Shown piece by piece: positions 8,108-17,575 of a stretch of 64,000 nt of DNA. Both the position numbers and the translations under genes were made by a program. Below the pieces are notes generated by a model. It saw only the letters and a program-made list of their open reading frames with translations. It was not told where the DNA came from and did no database searches. The stretch comes from Pedobacter aquae (GTDB lineage Bacteria > Bacteroidota > Bacteroidia > Sphingobacteriales > Sphingobacteriaceae). The first letter of the stretch is position 1. The number at the start of each line of letters is the position of its first letter. Where the stretch lies: assembly GCF_008195825.1 (NCBI RefSeq), contig NZ_CP043329.1, positions 2,914,001 to 2,978,000 of the forward strand, written 5' to 3'.

Positions 8108-10399
8108 CTATTCTACTTCAAACTGTCTTTTCAATCCTCCAATTTGAATTTCAAATTCGCCAGGTTCAACAACTTTTTTATTATTGTCATTTATAAAAGC
8201 TAATTCTTCTTTTGTTATGGTAAACTTAACAGTTTTAACTTCACCTGCTTTTAAACTAATTTTCTCGAAAGCTTTTAATCGCTTTTTATCTGGTGTGATA
8301 GAAGCATATAAATCGCTCAAATAAACATCTACCACTTCTTTACCTTCTCTTGTCCCTGTATTGGTAACATCTACACTTACCTGTAATTTATCATTTTCTG
8401 TAATCTTTACAGCTGATAAACTTAAATTGCTGTATTTAAAAGTAGTATAACTTAAACCATGTCCAAATTCATATTGCGGATTATAATCAGCATCGTAATT
8501 ATAAACACCTTCTACTACCGACCTACTTTCTGATGGTTTATGATTATAATTTACCAAAGAATTTGGGTATTTAGGATAGGTATAAGGCAGTTTACCCGAT
8601 GGATTAACATCCCCAAAAAGGATATCAGCTAAAGCATCGCCACCAAAATTACCCGGTAAATAGGTTTGTACTATAGCAGGCATAGCGGGCTCTATTTTAC
8701 TGATGATTCTTGGCCTACCTTCATTTAAAACTAAAATAATAGGTTTACCTAAAGCGGCTATTTTTTGAGCAAATTCTGTTTGTAAATCAGAAAGATATAA
8801 ATCGCTTAAATTACCTGGTGTCTCGGTATAAGAGTTTTCGCCTAAGCATAAAACAACGGCATCAACATTTTTTGCTGCTTCTAATGCTTCTTGCATATTA
8901 TCGGCATATTCCTCAAAGTATTTACCATCCATTTTATAGCTAAGTCCTGGAACATAAACTACCTGATGTTCTCCTATTTTATGCTTTAAAGCCTCTACAA
9001 TGGTATTGTATTTTGATGCAAATTCTTCTACTTTTTCGCCTTGCCAAGAATAAGTCCAACCGCCATTTAATGTACGCATAGAATTTGCGTTTGGCCCGGT
9101 AACTAAAACCTTCATGTCTTTCCTCAGCGGAAGCGTATTATTGTTATTTTTTAATAAAGTAATAGATTCGGCTGCGGCCTGATAAGCTGCTTGCTCAAAC
9201 TCCTTGCTACCAAATTTTGGATAATTCTTGTAGTGCGTAACCGGAGTTTCAAATAATCCCAATTTGTACTTCAACACTAAAATTCTAGCTACAGCTTCAT
9301 CAATACGCGACTGCTTTACTTTCCCCTCTTTAACCAAGGCAATAAGGTTATCACAAAAAGTTTCATACTGATAGGCTATCATAGACATATCTATACCTGC
9401 ATTAATGGCAAGCATGATAGCTTCTTTATGAGATTTTGCAATTTTATCTCTGGTATGTAGGTTTTCTATATCGCCCCAATCTGTAACAACTAAACCTTTA
9501 AAACCCAACTCTTCTCTTAGTAATTTGGTAAGTAAATTATAATTAGCATGAACGGGAACGCTATTTATCAGGCCAGAATTTATCATGATGGTATGAGCGC
9601 CAGCATCTATTGCAGCTTTAAAAGCAGGTAAATGATACTCTCTTAAAGCTTGTTCTGAGATATAAGCCGGAGTTCTATCTTTACCAGATAAAGCAATCTG
9701 ATAACCTAAAAAATGCTTTAGGCAAGATGCCACATGGTAAGGGTTATTGATATCATTATCATCACCTTCATAACCTTTTATAGCCTCAATACCTAAAACA
9801 GTGGTAAGGTGTACATCTTCTCCGTAAGTTTCCCAAATACGTGGAAAGCGTGGGTCTGGACCTAAATCCAGAACCGGAGAAAAATTCCATGGGATGCCGC
9901 TGGCTCTGGTTTCATAAGCTGTTATTTGCGCTGCTTTTTTAATAAGCTCTTTATTTCTACTGGCTGCCTGCCCTATTTGCTGAGGAAACATGGTTGCACC
10001 TGCTGTGTAAGTTGTGCCATGTATAGCATCAATACCATAAATAACTGGAATGTTTAGCTTATTGCGAGCCGCTTTTTGTATCCCACTAATGATGTTGTAC
10101 CAAACTTCTGGTGTTCTGGCTCTGTTGTTTGCAGTATTAAGTACCGAGCCTATTTTATACACCCCAAAAGCTTTGTCCATAGCTGCTTTATCTAAAACTA
10201 CAGGTTCATCGCTGGTAAACCTATCTTTACCTTTGGTAATAACATCTAAAGTAATTTGAGCCATTTGCCCAACCTTCTCTTCTAAAGTCATTTTTGAGAG
10301 TAAAGACTGTACTTTGGTATCTAAAAGTTTATCCTCCTGAGCGTAGCTATAACAAGAGACCCCTAGCCAAAGCCAGAAGAATAATTGTGCTTTTTTCAT
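8108..10399 (-). CDS. bglX: Glycoside hydrolase family 3 beta-glucosidase
   Basis: 763 residues with a signal peptide (MKKAQLFFWLWLGVSCYSYAQ). This is the full GH3 layout. The (beta/alpha)8 domain at about 30-370 contains MTLEEKVGQMAQ, GIDAIHGTTY, KHFLGYQ and the nucleophile Asp in VVTDWGD (about residue 305). The alpha/beta sandwich at about 400-600 has ITLLKNNNNTLPL and CLGENSYTETPGNLSDL. The C-terminal Fn3-like domain at about 660-763 includes YEFGHGLSYTTF. The length matches BglX-type periplasmic enzymes. As the last gene of the susC operon with a GH16 enzyme upstream, it most likely hydrolyses beta-glucan oligosaccharides to glucose. A hairpin precedes the start and may lower its expression relative to the upstream genes. 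Confidence 0.95.
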   Translation of the reverse strand: MKKAQLFFWLWLGVSCYSYAQEDKLLDTKVQSLLSKMTLEEKVGQMAQITLDVITKGKDRFTSDEPVVLDKAAMDKAFGVYKIGSVLNTANNRARTPEVWYNIISGIQKAARNKLNIPVIYGIDAIHGTTYTAGATMFPQQIGQAASRNKELIKKAAQITAYETRASGIPWNFSPVLDLGPDPRFPRIWETYGEDVHLTTVLGIEAIKGYEGDDNDINNPYHVASCLKHFLGYQIALSGKDRTPAYISEQALREYHLPAFKAAIDAGAHTIMINSGLINSVPVHANYNLLTKLLREELGFKGLVVTDWGDIENLHTRDKIAKSHKEAIMLAINAGIDMSMIAYQYETFCDNLIALVKEGKVKQSRIDEAVARILVLKYKLGLFETPVTHYKNYPKFGSKEFEQAAYQAAAESITLLKNNNNTLPLRKDMKVLVTGPNANSMRTLNGGWTYSWQGEKVEEFASKYNTIVEALKHKIGEHQVVYVPGLSYKMDGKYFEEYADNMQEALEAAKNVDAVVLCLGENSYTETPGNLSDLYLSDLQTEFAQKIAALGKPIILVLNEGRPRIISKIEPAMPAIVQTYLPGNFGGDALADILFGDVNPSGKLPYTYPKYPNSLVNYNHKPSESRSVVEGVYNYDADYNPQYEFGHGLSYTTFKYSNLSLSAVKITENDKLQVSVDVTNTGTREGKEVVDVYLSDLYASITPDKKRLKAFEKISLKAGEVKTVKFTITKEELAFINDNNKKVVEPGEFEIQIGGLKRQFEVE

Positions 10400-10413
10400 A
10401 AAAAATTGTAAAA

Positions 10414-10457
10414 AGTATACTCTTTACGTTAAAACTACTGATTGTAAAGAGTATACT
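10414..10457 (-). terminator. Perfect 14-bp hairpin with U-tract between GH16 and GH3
   Basis: AGTATACTCTTTAC at 10414-10427 is the exact reverse complement of GTAAAGAGTATACT at 10444-10457. Reading the minus strand, the stem is followed by TTTTTACAATTTTTT just before the GH3 start codon. It can act as a partial terminator or attenuator inside the PUL operon. The stem is AT-rich, so its strength is uncertain. Confidence 0.6.
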
Positions 10458-10475
10458 GTGTAAGAAGATAAGGTG

Positions 10476-11327
10476 TTATTTGTCTATCATTTTATAAACT
10501 CTAACATAGTCTATGTCCATAGCCGTAGGGAAAACATTAGGGTCTACCCCTTGTGCGCCACCCCAATTACCACCAACGGCAATATTGAGTAGTAAGTGGA
10601 ACCTTTTATCAAAAGGCCAAGCTTTAAAACCTTGTCCGTTGTTTACAAATTCAAAAACAAGATCGTTATCAATATAACCTCTAACGGCATAAGGTGTCCA
10701 ATCTACCCTATAATTGTGAAATGCTGTAGAAGCAGTTGGGATAACTTTAGAGTTTCCTTTTTGTGTATTGATGCTATGGTTAAAAGCCCCTGTATGTACG
10801 GTAATATGCACCCGGTTTTGGTCGTAACCAACATGCTCCATAATATCAATTTCACCAGAGTTTGGCCAATTTCCATAGGCAAAATCTGTAGGTAACATCC
10901 AAATTGCTGGCCATGTGCCTCTACCAGTAGGTAGTTTGGCTCTTATCTCAAACCTGCCATATAAAAAGTCGCCTTTACCTCTGGTAACCAATCTGCTAGA
11001 AGTATAAAGATTGCTTTCGCGATTTTCTTTTCTTGCAGTAATGGTTAATATACCGTTGGCGATATTTACGTTATCGCCAGCGGTATAATATTGTAACTCG
11101 TTATTACCCCAACCGCTGCCACCAATATCATAACCCCATTTTGTAGCATCAGGTTTACCACTTCCAGTAAATTCATCTGCCCAAACAGGAGACAACTCAA
11201 AAGTCCAGTTTTTGTCTTCTATAGCCTTTGGTGCTGTGGTAGGTGGTAAATCTTTCTTTTCTGTACAAGCCAAGGCCACCAGTCCGAGGCTAAATAAAAC
11301 TATTCTGTCCATTCTAATCATCATCAA
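10476..11327 (-). CDS. GH16 endo-beta-1,3-glucanase (laminarinase-like) lipoprotein
   Basis: 283 residues. The N-terminus is hydrophobic and ends at Cys21 (LGLVALAC), a plausible lipobox, so the enzyme is probably lipid-anchored. The GH16 catalytic signature ExDxxE is intact as E159-I-D161-I-M-E164. The surrounding WPAIWMLP and the C-terminal FHLLLNIAVGGNWGG with MDIDYVRVYK are typical of laminarinases. The start codon lies 14 nt inside the upstream PKD gene, so translation is likely coupled. Together with SusC, SusD, the binding protein and GH3 it marks a PUL for beta-1,3(1,4)-glucan. The exact linkage cannot be fixed from sequence; lichenase activity is an alternative. Confidence 0.93.
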   Translation of the reverse strand: MMMIRMDRIVLFSLGLVALACTEKKDLPPTTAPKAIEDKNWTFELSPVWADEFTGSGKPDATKWGYDIGGSGWGNNELQYYTAGDNVNIANGILTITARKENRESNLYTSSRLVTRGKGDFLYGRFEIRAKLPTGRGTWPAIWMLPTDFAYGNWPNSGEIDIMEHVGYDQNRVHITVHTGAFNHSINTQKGNSKVIPTASTAFHNYRVDWTPYAVRGYIDNDLVFEFVNNGQGFKAWPFDKRFHLLLNIAVGGNWGGAQGVDPNVFPTAMDIDYVRVYKMIDK

Positions 11328-12603
11328 TATTAATTAACTCTAACAAAAATAAATCAAACACTACCCCACTATTTCCATTTCCGGCTCTTAAAACCATCCT
11401 ATTATCATTTATTTCTAGTATCCTGTAAACATTTTCACTAGGTCTATCGGTTATACCAATAAAAAGTTGTGCATTTACCGGAAGGTTAATTTGTGCTATA
11501 CCAGCTCCACTTGGCACATTGGTAAAAGTAAAATTGGTGCTATAATTTCTTGGCGCTTGGCAACTACCAGGGTTTCCGGCCACAAAAGTTTCTGCACCAG
11601 CATTGTAAACAATAGAATTATTTTGACCGAAGGTATAGATATCATCAACTTGGCAAGGCGATAATGGACCACCACCAAAAAATCCGGTTGGGTCGCCATC
11701 ATTAGGACCTACCGTAATAGGGCCTGGAACTTTGCTTGCATCTAATTTCCAAGATCTGGTAGCGCCACCTGTTAATAATAACTTCACATTATCTAAATCT
11801 GATGGTAATTGGAATTTAAACTCTATTAAATTACCATCTTGTAAAGTGCCTCTTAAAACCATTGTTTCATCGGTAATAGACCTAATCTCATAAGCATTAC
11901 CCACAACTTGGTCTGTGGTGCCCATAAATGCTCTTCCACCGGTAACAGCAGGACCCAAAATTATTTTTGGTACAGTACCAGCCTTTGCTGCTAGTTTAAA
12001 TGATGTAGCATTGGCAATAGCTGGCTGGCAAGAATAACCTGCTTGTACACTAAAGGTTTCACCGTTAGCATCGTATTTAAAAGTACCATCAGCTTGGAAA
12101 GTAAATTTATCATCAACTTGGCAACCTGCTGCTGGGCCTGCAAAAAATACTTGCGAAGCATCTGCTGATAAAACTTTAATAGCATCGGCGCTGCTGCTCC
12201 ATGTCCATTTTTGAACGCCGCAGCTGGTCAATTTCCTAAATGTTTCATTGCTACAAGCGTCTTGTACGGTAATTACTCTTGTACTTTCGCTGCTACCGGC
12301 TTTACCTACCGAAGTAAGTTTTACCGTAAAAGTATTGCTGCTTTTATAAATGTGTACAGGGTTGGCTTCCGCCGATGGGTTACTACCATCGCCAAAATCC
12401 CATTTATAAATGAAAGCATCTTTAGAACCATTGGTAAAAGTTACTTTTTGTACAAAAGGTAAGGTATCTGGTACAGCGGTTATGGCCGCTGTAAAAGACG
12501 CTTCAGAAGGTGTGCCTTCTAATATATTATCAGACTCTTTACAAGCTGTCCAGAAGAAAGTTGTAAGAACGGCAGATAAGGTTATTAAAATATTTTTTTT
12601 CAT
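11314..12603 (-). CDS. PKD-domain surface glycan-binding lipoprotein of the PUL
   Basis: 429 residues. The lipoprotein signal MKKNILITLSAVLTTFFWTAC ends at Cys21. A PKD domain at about 35-115 has the motif YKWDFGDGS. Two repeated modules of about 130-140 residues follow. Each has GCQVDD/PCQVDD, a strand-rich FTFQADGTFKYDANGETF or TFGQNNSIVYNAGAETF, a CQ pair, and a closing MVLRGTL or MVLRAGN strand. The position directly after susD is where SusE/SusF-like or other surface glycan-binding proteins sit. No catalytic residues are seen, so binding of beta-glucan at the cell surface is the likely role. It lies 17 bp downstream of susD and overlaps the GH16 start. Confidence 0.82.
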   Translation of the reverse strand: MKKNILITLSAVLTTFFWTACKESDNILEGTPSEASFTAAITAVPDTLPFVQKVTFTNGSKDAFIYKWDFGDGSNPSAEANPVHIYKSSNTFTVKLTSVGKAGSSESTRVITVQDACSNETFRKLTSCGVQKWTWSSSADAIKVLSADASQVFFAGPAAGCQVDDKFTFQADGTFKYDANGETFSVQAGYSCQPAIANATSFKLAAKAGTVPKIILGPAVTGGRAFMGTTDQVVGNAYEIRSITDETMVLRGTLQDGNLIEFKFQLPSDLDNVKLLLTGGATRSWKLDASKVPGPITVGPNDGDPTGFFGGGPLSPCQVDDIYTFGQNNSIVYNAGAETFVAGNPGSCQAPRNYSTNFTFTNVPSGAGIAQINLPVNAQLFIGITDRPSENVYRILEINDNRMVLRAGNGNSGVVFDLFLLELINIDDD

Positions 12604-12620
12604 AACATGTATCTTAAATG

Positions 12621-14140
12621 TTAATAATCATTTTGAGTTAAGTTTGGATTGATATCTCTCTCACTTTGCGGGATAGGCATAAACCTATGCTTAGCTGCAA
12701 CATTTGTTTTACCTGCTGCCCTCATTACATCTATAAAGTAATTAGGGTTTGGATGACGCAATAAATCAAACCAACGGTGCATTTCAAAAGCAAACTCTAC
12801 CCTACGTTCTTTGTAAATAGCCGCCAAATAATCAGCATCACTTAAACCAGCTGGTAGCGGATTCAAATTTGCTCTGGCTCTCACCCTATCAATATATTGC
12901 TTTCCTAAAGTTCGTCCGGCAGCCTCTGCGTAAATCAATAAGATTTCGCTATAACGCATTACCGGGATATTTTTAGACGCTGTCCAGCCACCATTATCGC
13001 CAGTTAAATTGGTAATAGGCACAAAATATTTCTTGGTGTTAAAACCATTAGGAGAGCCAATTAAAGAAGCTGGTTGTGTATAGTTTACTGCTCCTGATAC
13101 AAATTTGTCGCCTGGCATCCACATGCTTGGTCTTCTTCTGGTGTCTCTAATTGTGCTAGAGTCTGCCGCATTGGTGCGCTCGTATTGGTTAAACAAATCT
13201 AAAGTTGGGATACTAAAACCATAACCAGAAGATTGTACTACGTTTTGTGCTCTTGGCCCCATAAAAGTGTTTAACACTTGTCCGCCACCAAAGAAAGTCC
13301 ATTGGCCACCACCACTACGATATTGCACCTCAAATACAGATTCTTTACCATTCTCATTCTCTAATTTGAAGTTATCGCCATAATTTGCCCATAAATCATA
13401 ACCGTATAAACCCGCATTATTAATAACCTCTAAAGCTTTAGCTGCGGCTTCTGTTTTATTGCCTAAGGTTAAATAAACACTAGCCAAAATACCTTTTGCA
13501 GAACCAGCGGTTGCCCTACCTTTATTAGCGCCTACATAAGTATTAGGTAAAAGCCCTTCAGCTTGTTTTAAATCGGCAATAATTTGAGCATAAACATCGG
13601 CTCTTGGAGACCTTGCTACAGTTCTTGCCTCTTCTAAAGAAATAGGATTGGTATAGAAAGGAACATCGCCAAACAACCTTACCAAATGGAAATAATAAAC
13701 AGCTCTTAAAAAGTACGCCTCGCCTAAACTTCTATTTTTTATACTTTCGCTGATGCTTGGCACATTTGGAACTTTCTCTATAGCGATATTAGCTCTTTGG
13801 ATGCCTAAATAACATTGCGCCCAATAGTTAGATAGGTTAGAATTAAACGGAGTTACCGTAAAATTATCAAGCTCAAGTTCTGATGCACCATCGCCACCAC
13901 CGCCACCGCCAGTATCGGTATCATCACTCATGATATCTCCAAACTGCCACATTAAGTTATATAATCCTGTTAATGGCTGATAAACAGCATTTATAGCTGC
14001 AATAGCATCATTTTCTGTTTGATAAAAGTTTTCTGTAGTGATTCTATCGTTGGGATCAAGATTTAAAAATCTTTCTTACAGCTGATTAAAGTTGTTACCA
14101 CAACCCCAATCATGATATATTTTAATTTTATTGTCTTCAT
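12621..14140 (-). pseudogene. SusD/RagB-family nutrient-binding lipoprotein, frameshifted
   Basis: Translation from the ATG at 14138-14140 gives a lipoprotein signal ending ...TTLISC-KKDF and then a stop at 14063-14065. The rest continues in another frame (NLDPNDRITTENFY, then the SusD body), and its first ATG is at 13952. Adding one A to the A5 run at 14065-14069 joins the two frames into SCKKDFLNLDPND, the canonical SusD start. The 443-residue body keeps SusD features: SLGEAYFLRAVYYFHLVRLFGDVPF, the RGRATAGSAKGILASVYL helix and the C-terminal RRVEFAFEMHRWFDLLRHPN. SusD caps the SusC transporter and binds glycan. It may be broken, or intact with a sequencing error. Confidence 0.9.
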
Positions 14141-14157
14141 GTTTTAATTTCTTTGAA

Positions 14158-17100
14158 TTAAAAGCTTGCATTAATACCTAATAGGAATATTCTGGCTTGT
14201 GGGTAATAACCAATATCAACACCACCACCAACTTCTGGGTCAAACCCTGTATAATTGGTTACTGTTAATAGGTTTTGCACACTTCCGTAGATTTGCATTT
14301 TCTGGATTTTTGCAGTTCTCATCCATTTTGATGGTAAAGAATAACCCAATCTTAAGTTTTTGATACGTAGGTAAGAAGCATCTTCTACAAACCTATCAGA
14401 AACACGGTTATTTTGGTTTGGATCATTCTGGATAGCTCTTGGAATGCTGTTAGAAGTACCTTCACCTGTCCATCTGCCAATAAAATAATTAGAGTAATTA
14501 CCGTTACTTACACCACTTTCTGTATACCATCTGTTAAAGTTTAGCACTTCATTTCCTTCTGCACCTTGTATAAACAAGCTCAACTCGAAATTTTTATAGG
14601 TAAAGTTGTTGGTAAAACCGTAAGTAAAAGTTGGGTTAGGATTACCAATATTGGTTCTATCCATATCGTTAATTACACCGTCTTTATTCACATCTACAAA
14701 TCTAATATCGCCAGGAGCGGTACTAGTAGCTGGGTTAGTACCTGCTGTTTGTGTGGCATGAGCATCAACCTCTGCTTGGTTTTGGAAAATTCCATCGGTT
14801 TTAAAGCCATAAAAATAATTTACCGGGAAGCCTTGCTCTACTCTTAAAGAGCCACCTGGGATACGGGCAAAACCATTATTAATGGGCGATGCTAAACCTA
14901 AAGAAGTTAACTCGTTATCATAAGCAGATAATACTAAAGTAGTATTCCACTTGAAATTCTTTTTATCTACGTTTACGCTATTTAAGGTAAAATCTATACC
15001 CTTATTCACCATATCGCCTGTGTTAAAAGGAATAGGCTCATAAGTTCCTGAAGTTGTAGGAACAGGTACTCTAAACAATAGGTCTAAAGATTTTCTTTGG
15101 TATAAATCTAAGGAAGCCGTTAAACGGTTTTTATAAAACCCTAAATCTAAACCAATGTTAATTTGCTGATTTTTCTCCCATCCAATATTTGGGTTAGATA
15201 AAGCTGTTGGTGCAGCACCAGCAACTAAACCGCCACTACCTGTATTATCGCCAAAAGCATAACCAATACCACTGTTGATACCAGCCAAATAAGAGAAGCC
15301 TGGTATATCTTGGTTTCCTACTACACCAAAGCTAAATCTTAGTTTTAAATCACTTAGCCAAGTATAGTTTTTAATAAAATCCTCATCAATAGCTCTCCAC
15401 GCTAAAGAGAAAGCTGGGAATATGGCGTATTTATTATCTGGACCAAAATTAGAAGAACCGTCTTGTCTTATACTAGCCTGTAAAATGTATTTCCCTTTAT
15501 AATCGTAGTTTATTCTTCCTACATAAGAAAGTAACCTATTGGTGCCAAAACCATTAAAATTATAGGTTTCTGATAAATCTACAGGTCTAAAAATATTATC
15601 ATTTAATACAGGGAAACCTAAAACGCTATATCCGGTTCTGCCGGCACCTAAAGTATTGAAGTTATTATCTTGAACGGTGTAACCAGCTAACAAGTTAAAA
15701 CTATGGTCTTGAATTTTCTTGGTATAGTTTAAGGTAAACTCGCCCAAATAACTTGGGTTAAAATTGGTTTGGTCTGTTACGCCAGTTCTAATAATAGGAC
15801 GACCACCAGTAGAAGGAATAGCTGGGTTATATCCTCTTAAGCTTTGGGTAACAAAATCTAAACCTAAGTTAGCTTTAAATGATAAGCCAGTTGCTATCTC
15901 ATATTCTCCAAAAACACTTCCGGTTAATCTAAAACGGGTATTTAAAAACTGAGGAACTTCTAATTGATACACTGGGTTAGGCTCGTCAAAACCATCAATA
16001 CCACCATTACCACCAGCATAAGTACCATCAGGGTTTCTTGGTCTAACGGTTGGTGGCGCTGTAAGTGCTAATAAAATAACACTGTTAAAAGCATCAAAAG
16101 TATTTGCAGGATCTTCTTTAGTACGCGAAAGCGCTAAGCTATTACCAATTTTTAACCTTTTACTAGCTTTTAAATCTCCGTTAAAACGGGCTGTAAATCT
16201 TTCAAAGCTGGTTTCCTCTATAATACCATCTTGTTGGAAATATCCGGTAGAGAAAGAATATTTAGCTTTTTCTGTACCGCCATTAATATTTACAGAAGCA
16301 TTGGTCATGGCTGCACCTCTAAAAATTTCGTCTAACCAATCTGTTCCCTCGCCATATTCTTGTTGAACAGCTGTAGGGTCTGCAAGTTTTGGTAGCGGAT
16401 TTAACAAACTAGCCAATCTGGCTTCGTTATTTAGGATAGCGTACTCTCTTGCATTTAGCATGGTTGGTAGGCGCCATGCTTGTTGCATACCGCGATATAC
16501 ATCAGCATTGATATTTACTACGCCTTCTTTTCCTCTTTTGGTAGTTATCATGATAACCCCATTAGACCCTCTAACTCCGTAAATAGAAGCTGCCGATGCG
16601 TCTTTTAAAACATCAATAGATTCTATCTCGCCTGGGCTAAAAGAGTTTAACACGTTGTCTGCCCCTTGGTCTGGTAGTGGGAAACCATCTAAAACTATTA
16701 AAGGATTATTGGTACCCGTTACAGATGATATACCACGTATTCTAATTCCGGCACCGCCTGTACCACCTGGCGCACCAGAGTTTTGTACTACTGTAACACC
16801 GGCAACCCTACCTTGTAAAGCTTGTGCTGCATCTGCTACTGGTGTTGCTGTAATTTCTCTGGATGATACAGACGAAATAGAACTAGAAACAGTAGCTTTT
16901 TGTTGGGTACCGTAACCTACTACAACAACCTCATCTAAGCTAGCATTGCTGGTTTGCAGCGTTACATTGATATTTCTATTCTTACCCACCAAAACTTCTT
17001 TTGTGGTAAAGCCTAAATAAGAAAAAACTAAGATTTGATTTTCTGAGCCAACCCGTAAAGCAAATTCTCCGCTAACATTGGTTTGAGTAGAAACAGTTTC

Positions 17101-17244
17101 ATTTTTAATTTTGATACTAACGCCGGGTAATGCTTCGCCCTTTTCGTCAGTAACTTTTCCGGTAACGCGTAAATCTTGACCATACGTAATTGCACAGCAA
17201 TACAGATAAAGCGTTAGAAAAATTAAGGTAATTTTCCCTTTCAT
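14158..17244 (-). CDS. SusC/RagA-family TonB-dependent outer-membrane transporter
   Basis: 1028 residues. The order is a signal peptide (ending about AITYGQ), a carboxypeptidase-regulatory-like domain (VTGKVTDEKGEALPGVSI), the SusC hallmark DEVVVVGYGTQ at about 104-114, and the plug domain with LQGRVAGVTV, RGISSVTG and NPLIVLDG. A long beta-barrel follows, ending in ARIFLLGINASF with the C-terminal aromatic. It imports oligosaccharides across the outer membrane with SusD, powered by TonB. It is the first gene of the PUL operon, and susD begins 17 bp after its stop. The associated GH16 and GH3 enzymes point to beta-glucan as substrate. Confidence 0.96.
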   Translation of the reverse strand: MKGKITLIFLTLYLYCCAITYGQDLRVTGKVTDEKGEALPGVSIKIKNETVSTQTNVSGEFALRVGSENQILVFSYLGFTTKEVLVGKNRNINVTLQTSNASLDEVVVVGYGTQQKATVSSSISSVSSREITATPVADAAQALQGRVAGVTVVQNSGAPGGTGGAGIRIRGISSVTGTNNPLIVLDGFPLPDQGADNVLNSFSPGEIESIDVLKDASAASIYGVRGSNGVIMITTKRGKEGVVNINADVYRGMQQAWRLPTMLNAREYAILNNEARLASLLNPLPKLADPTAVQQEYGEGTDWLDEIFRGAAMTNASVNINGGTEKAKYSFSTGYFQQDGIIEETSFERFTARFNGDLKASKRLKIGNSLALSRTKEDPANTFDAFNSVILLALTAPPTVRPRNPDGTYAGGNGGIDGFDEPNPVYQLEVPQFLNTRFRLTGSVFGEYEIATGLSFKANLGLDFVTQSLRGYNPAIPSTGGRPIIRTGVTDQTNFNPSYLGEFTLNYTKKIQDHSFNLLAGYTVQDNNFNTLGAGRTGYSVLGFPVLNDNIFRPVDLSETYNFNGFGTNRLLSYVGRINYDYKGKYILQASIRQDGSSNFGPDNKYAIFPAFSLAWRAIDEDFIKNYTWLSDLKLRFSFGVVGNQDIPGFSYLAGINSGIGYAFGDNTGSGGLVAGAAPTALSNPNIGWEKNQQINIGLDLGFYKNRLTASLDLYQRKSLDLLFRVPVPTTSGTYEPIPFNTGDMVNKGIDFTLNSVNVDKKNFKWNTTLVLSAYDNELTSLGLASPINNGFARIPGGSLRVEQGFPVNYFYGFKTDGIFQNQAEVDAHATQTAGTNPATSTAPGDIRFVDVNKDGVINDMDRTNIGNPNPTFTYGFTNNFTYKNFELSLFIQGAEGNEVLNFNRWYTESGVSNGNYSNYFIGRWTGEGTSNSIPRAIQNDPNQNNRVSDRFVEDASYLRIKNLRLGYSLPSKWMRTAKIQKMQIYGSVQNLLTVTNYTGFDPEVGGGVDIGYYPQARIFLLGINASF

Positions 17245-17575
17245 AAAAAATTAGTTAAGTTGAATAATTTATTTAATTGGTTAATTGAGGTTAAGATTGG
17301 CACCTTAAACAACAGAACAAAAGTAATTTCAATTTGTGTACCATCATCATGATGAAGTACTATATAACCACTACAATATCCTTGAAATTAAGTTTTAGAG
17401 GTACTACAATAATACTACATCAGGGTGTTTGGCTATAAAAACATATTTGTTAAAATAGCTTTAAACACAATTTAAGGGGTTTGTATGTTTACAACTTCGT
17501 ACTTCCTATTTAAAATTGAAAATAGATTTGTATCTTGATAACTATAACCTTATAAATCATACTTCATAAGCATTC
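17245..17575. promoter_or_regulatory. Divergent susC / regulator control region with candidate operator sites
   Basis: This 331-bp gap has no ORF. It contains a 12-bp palindrome TCATCATGATGA at 17344-17355 and three copies of ACTACAWYA-like sequence on the plus strand: ACTACAATA at 17370 and 17403, and ACTACATCA at 17414. They are spaced 33 and 11 bp apart, so they fall on one helical face. Both susC and the regulator gene must be transcribed from here. The operator role is inferred from position and spacing. Confidence 0.4.

Noticed and set aside
14063-14070. Programmed ribosomal frameshift in susD
   Set aside because: SusD genes are normally read in one frame, and no slippery heptamer with a downstream structure is seen; a homopolymer indel explains it more simply.
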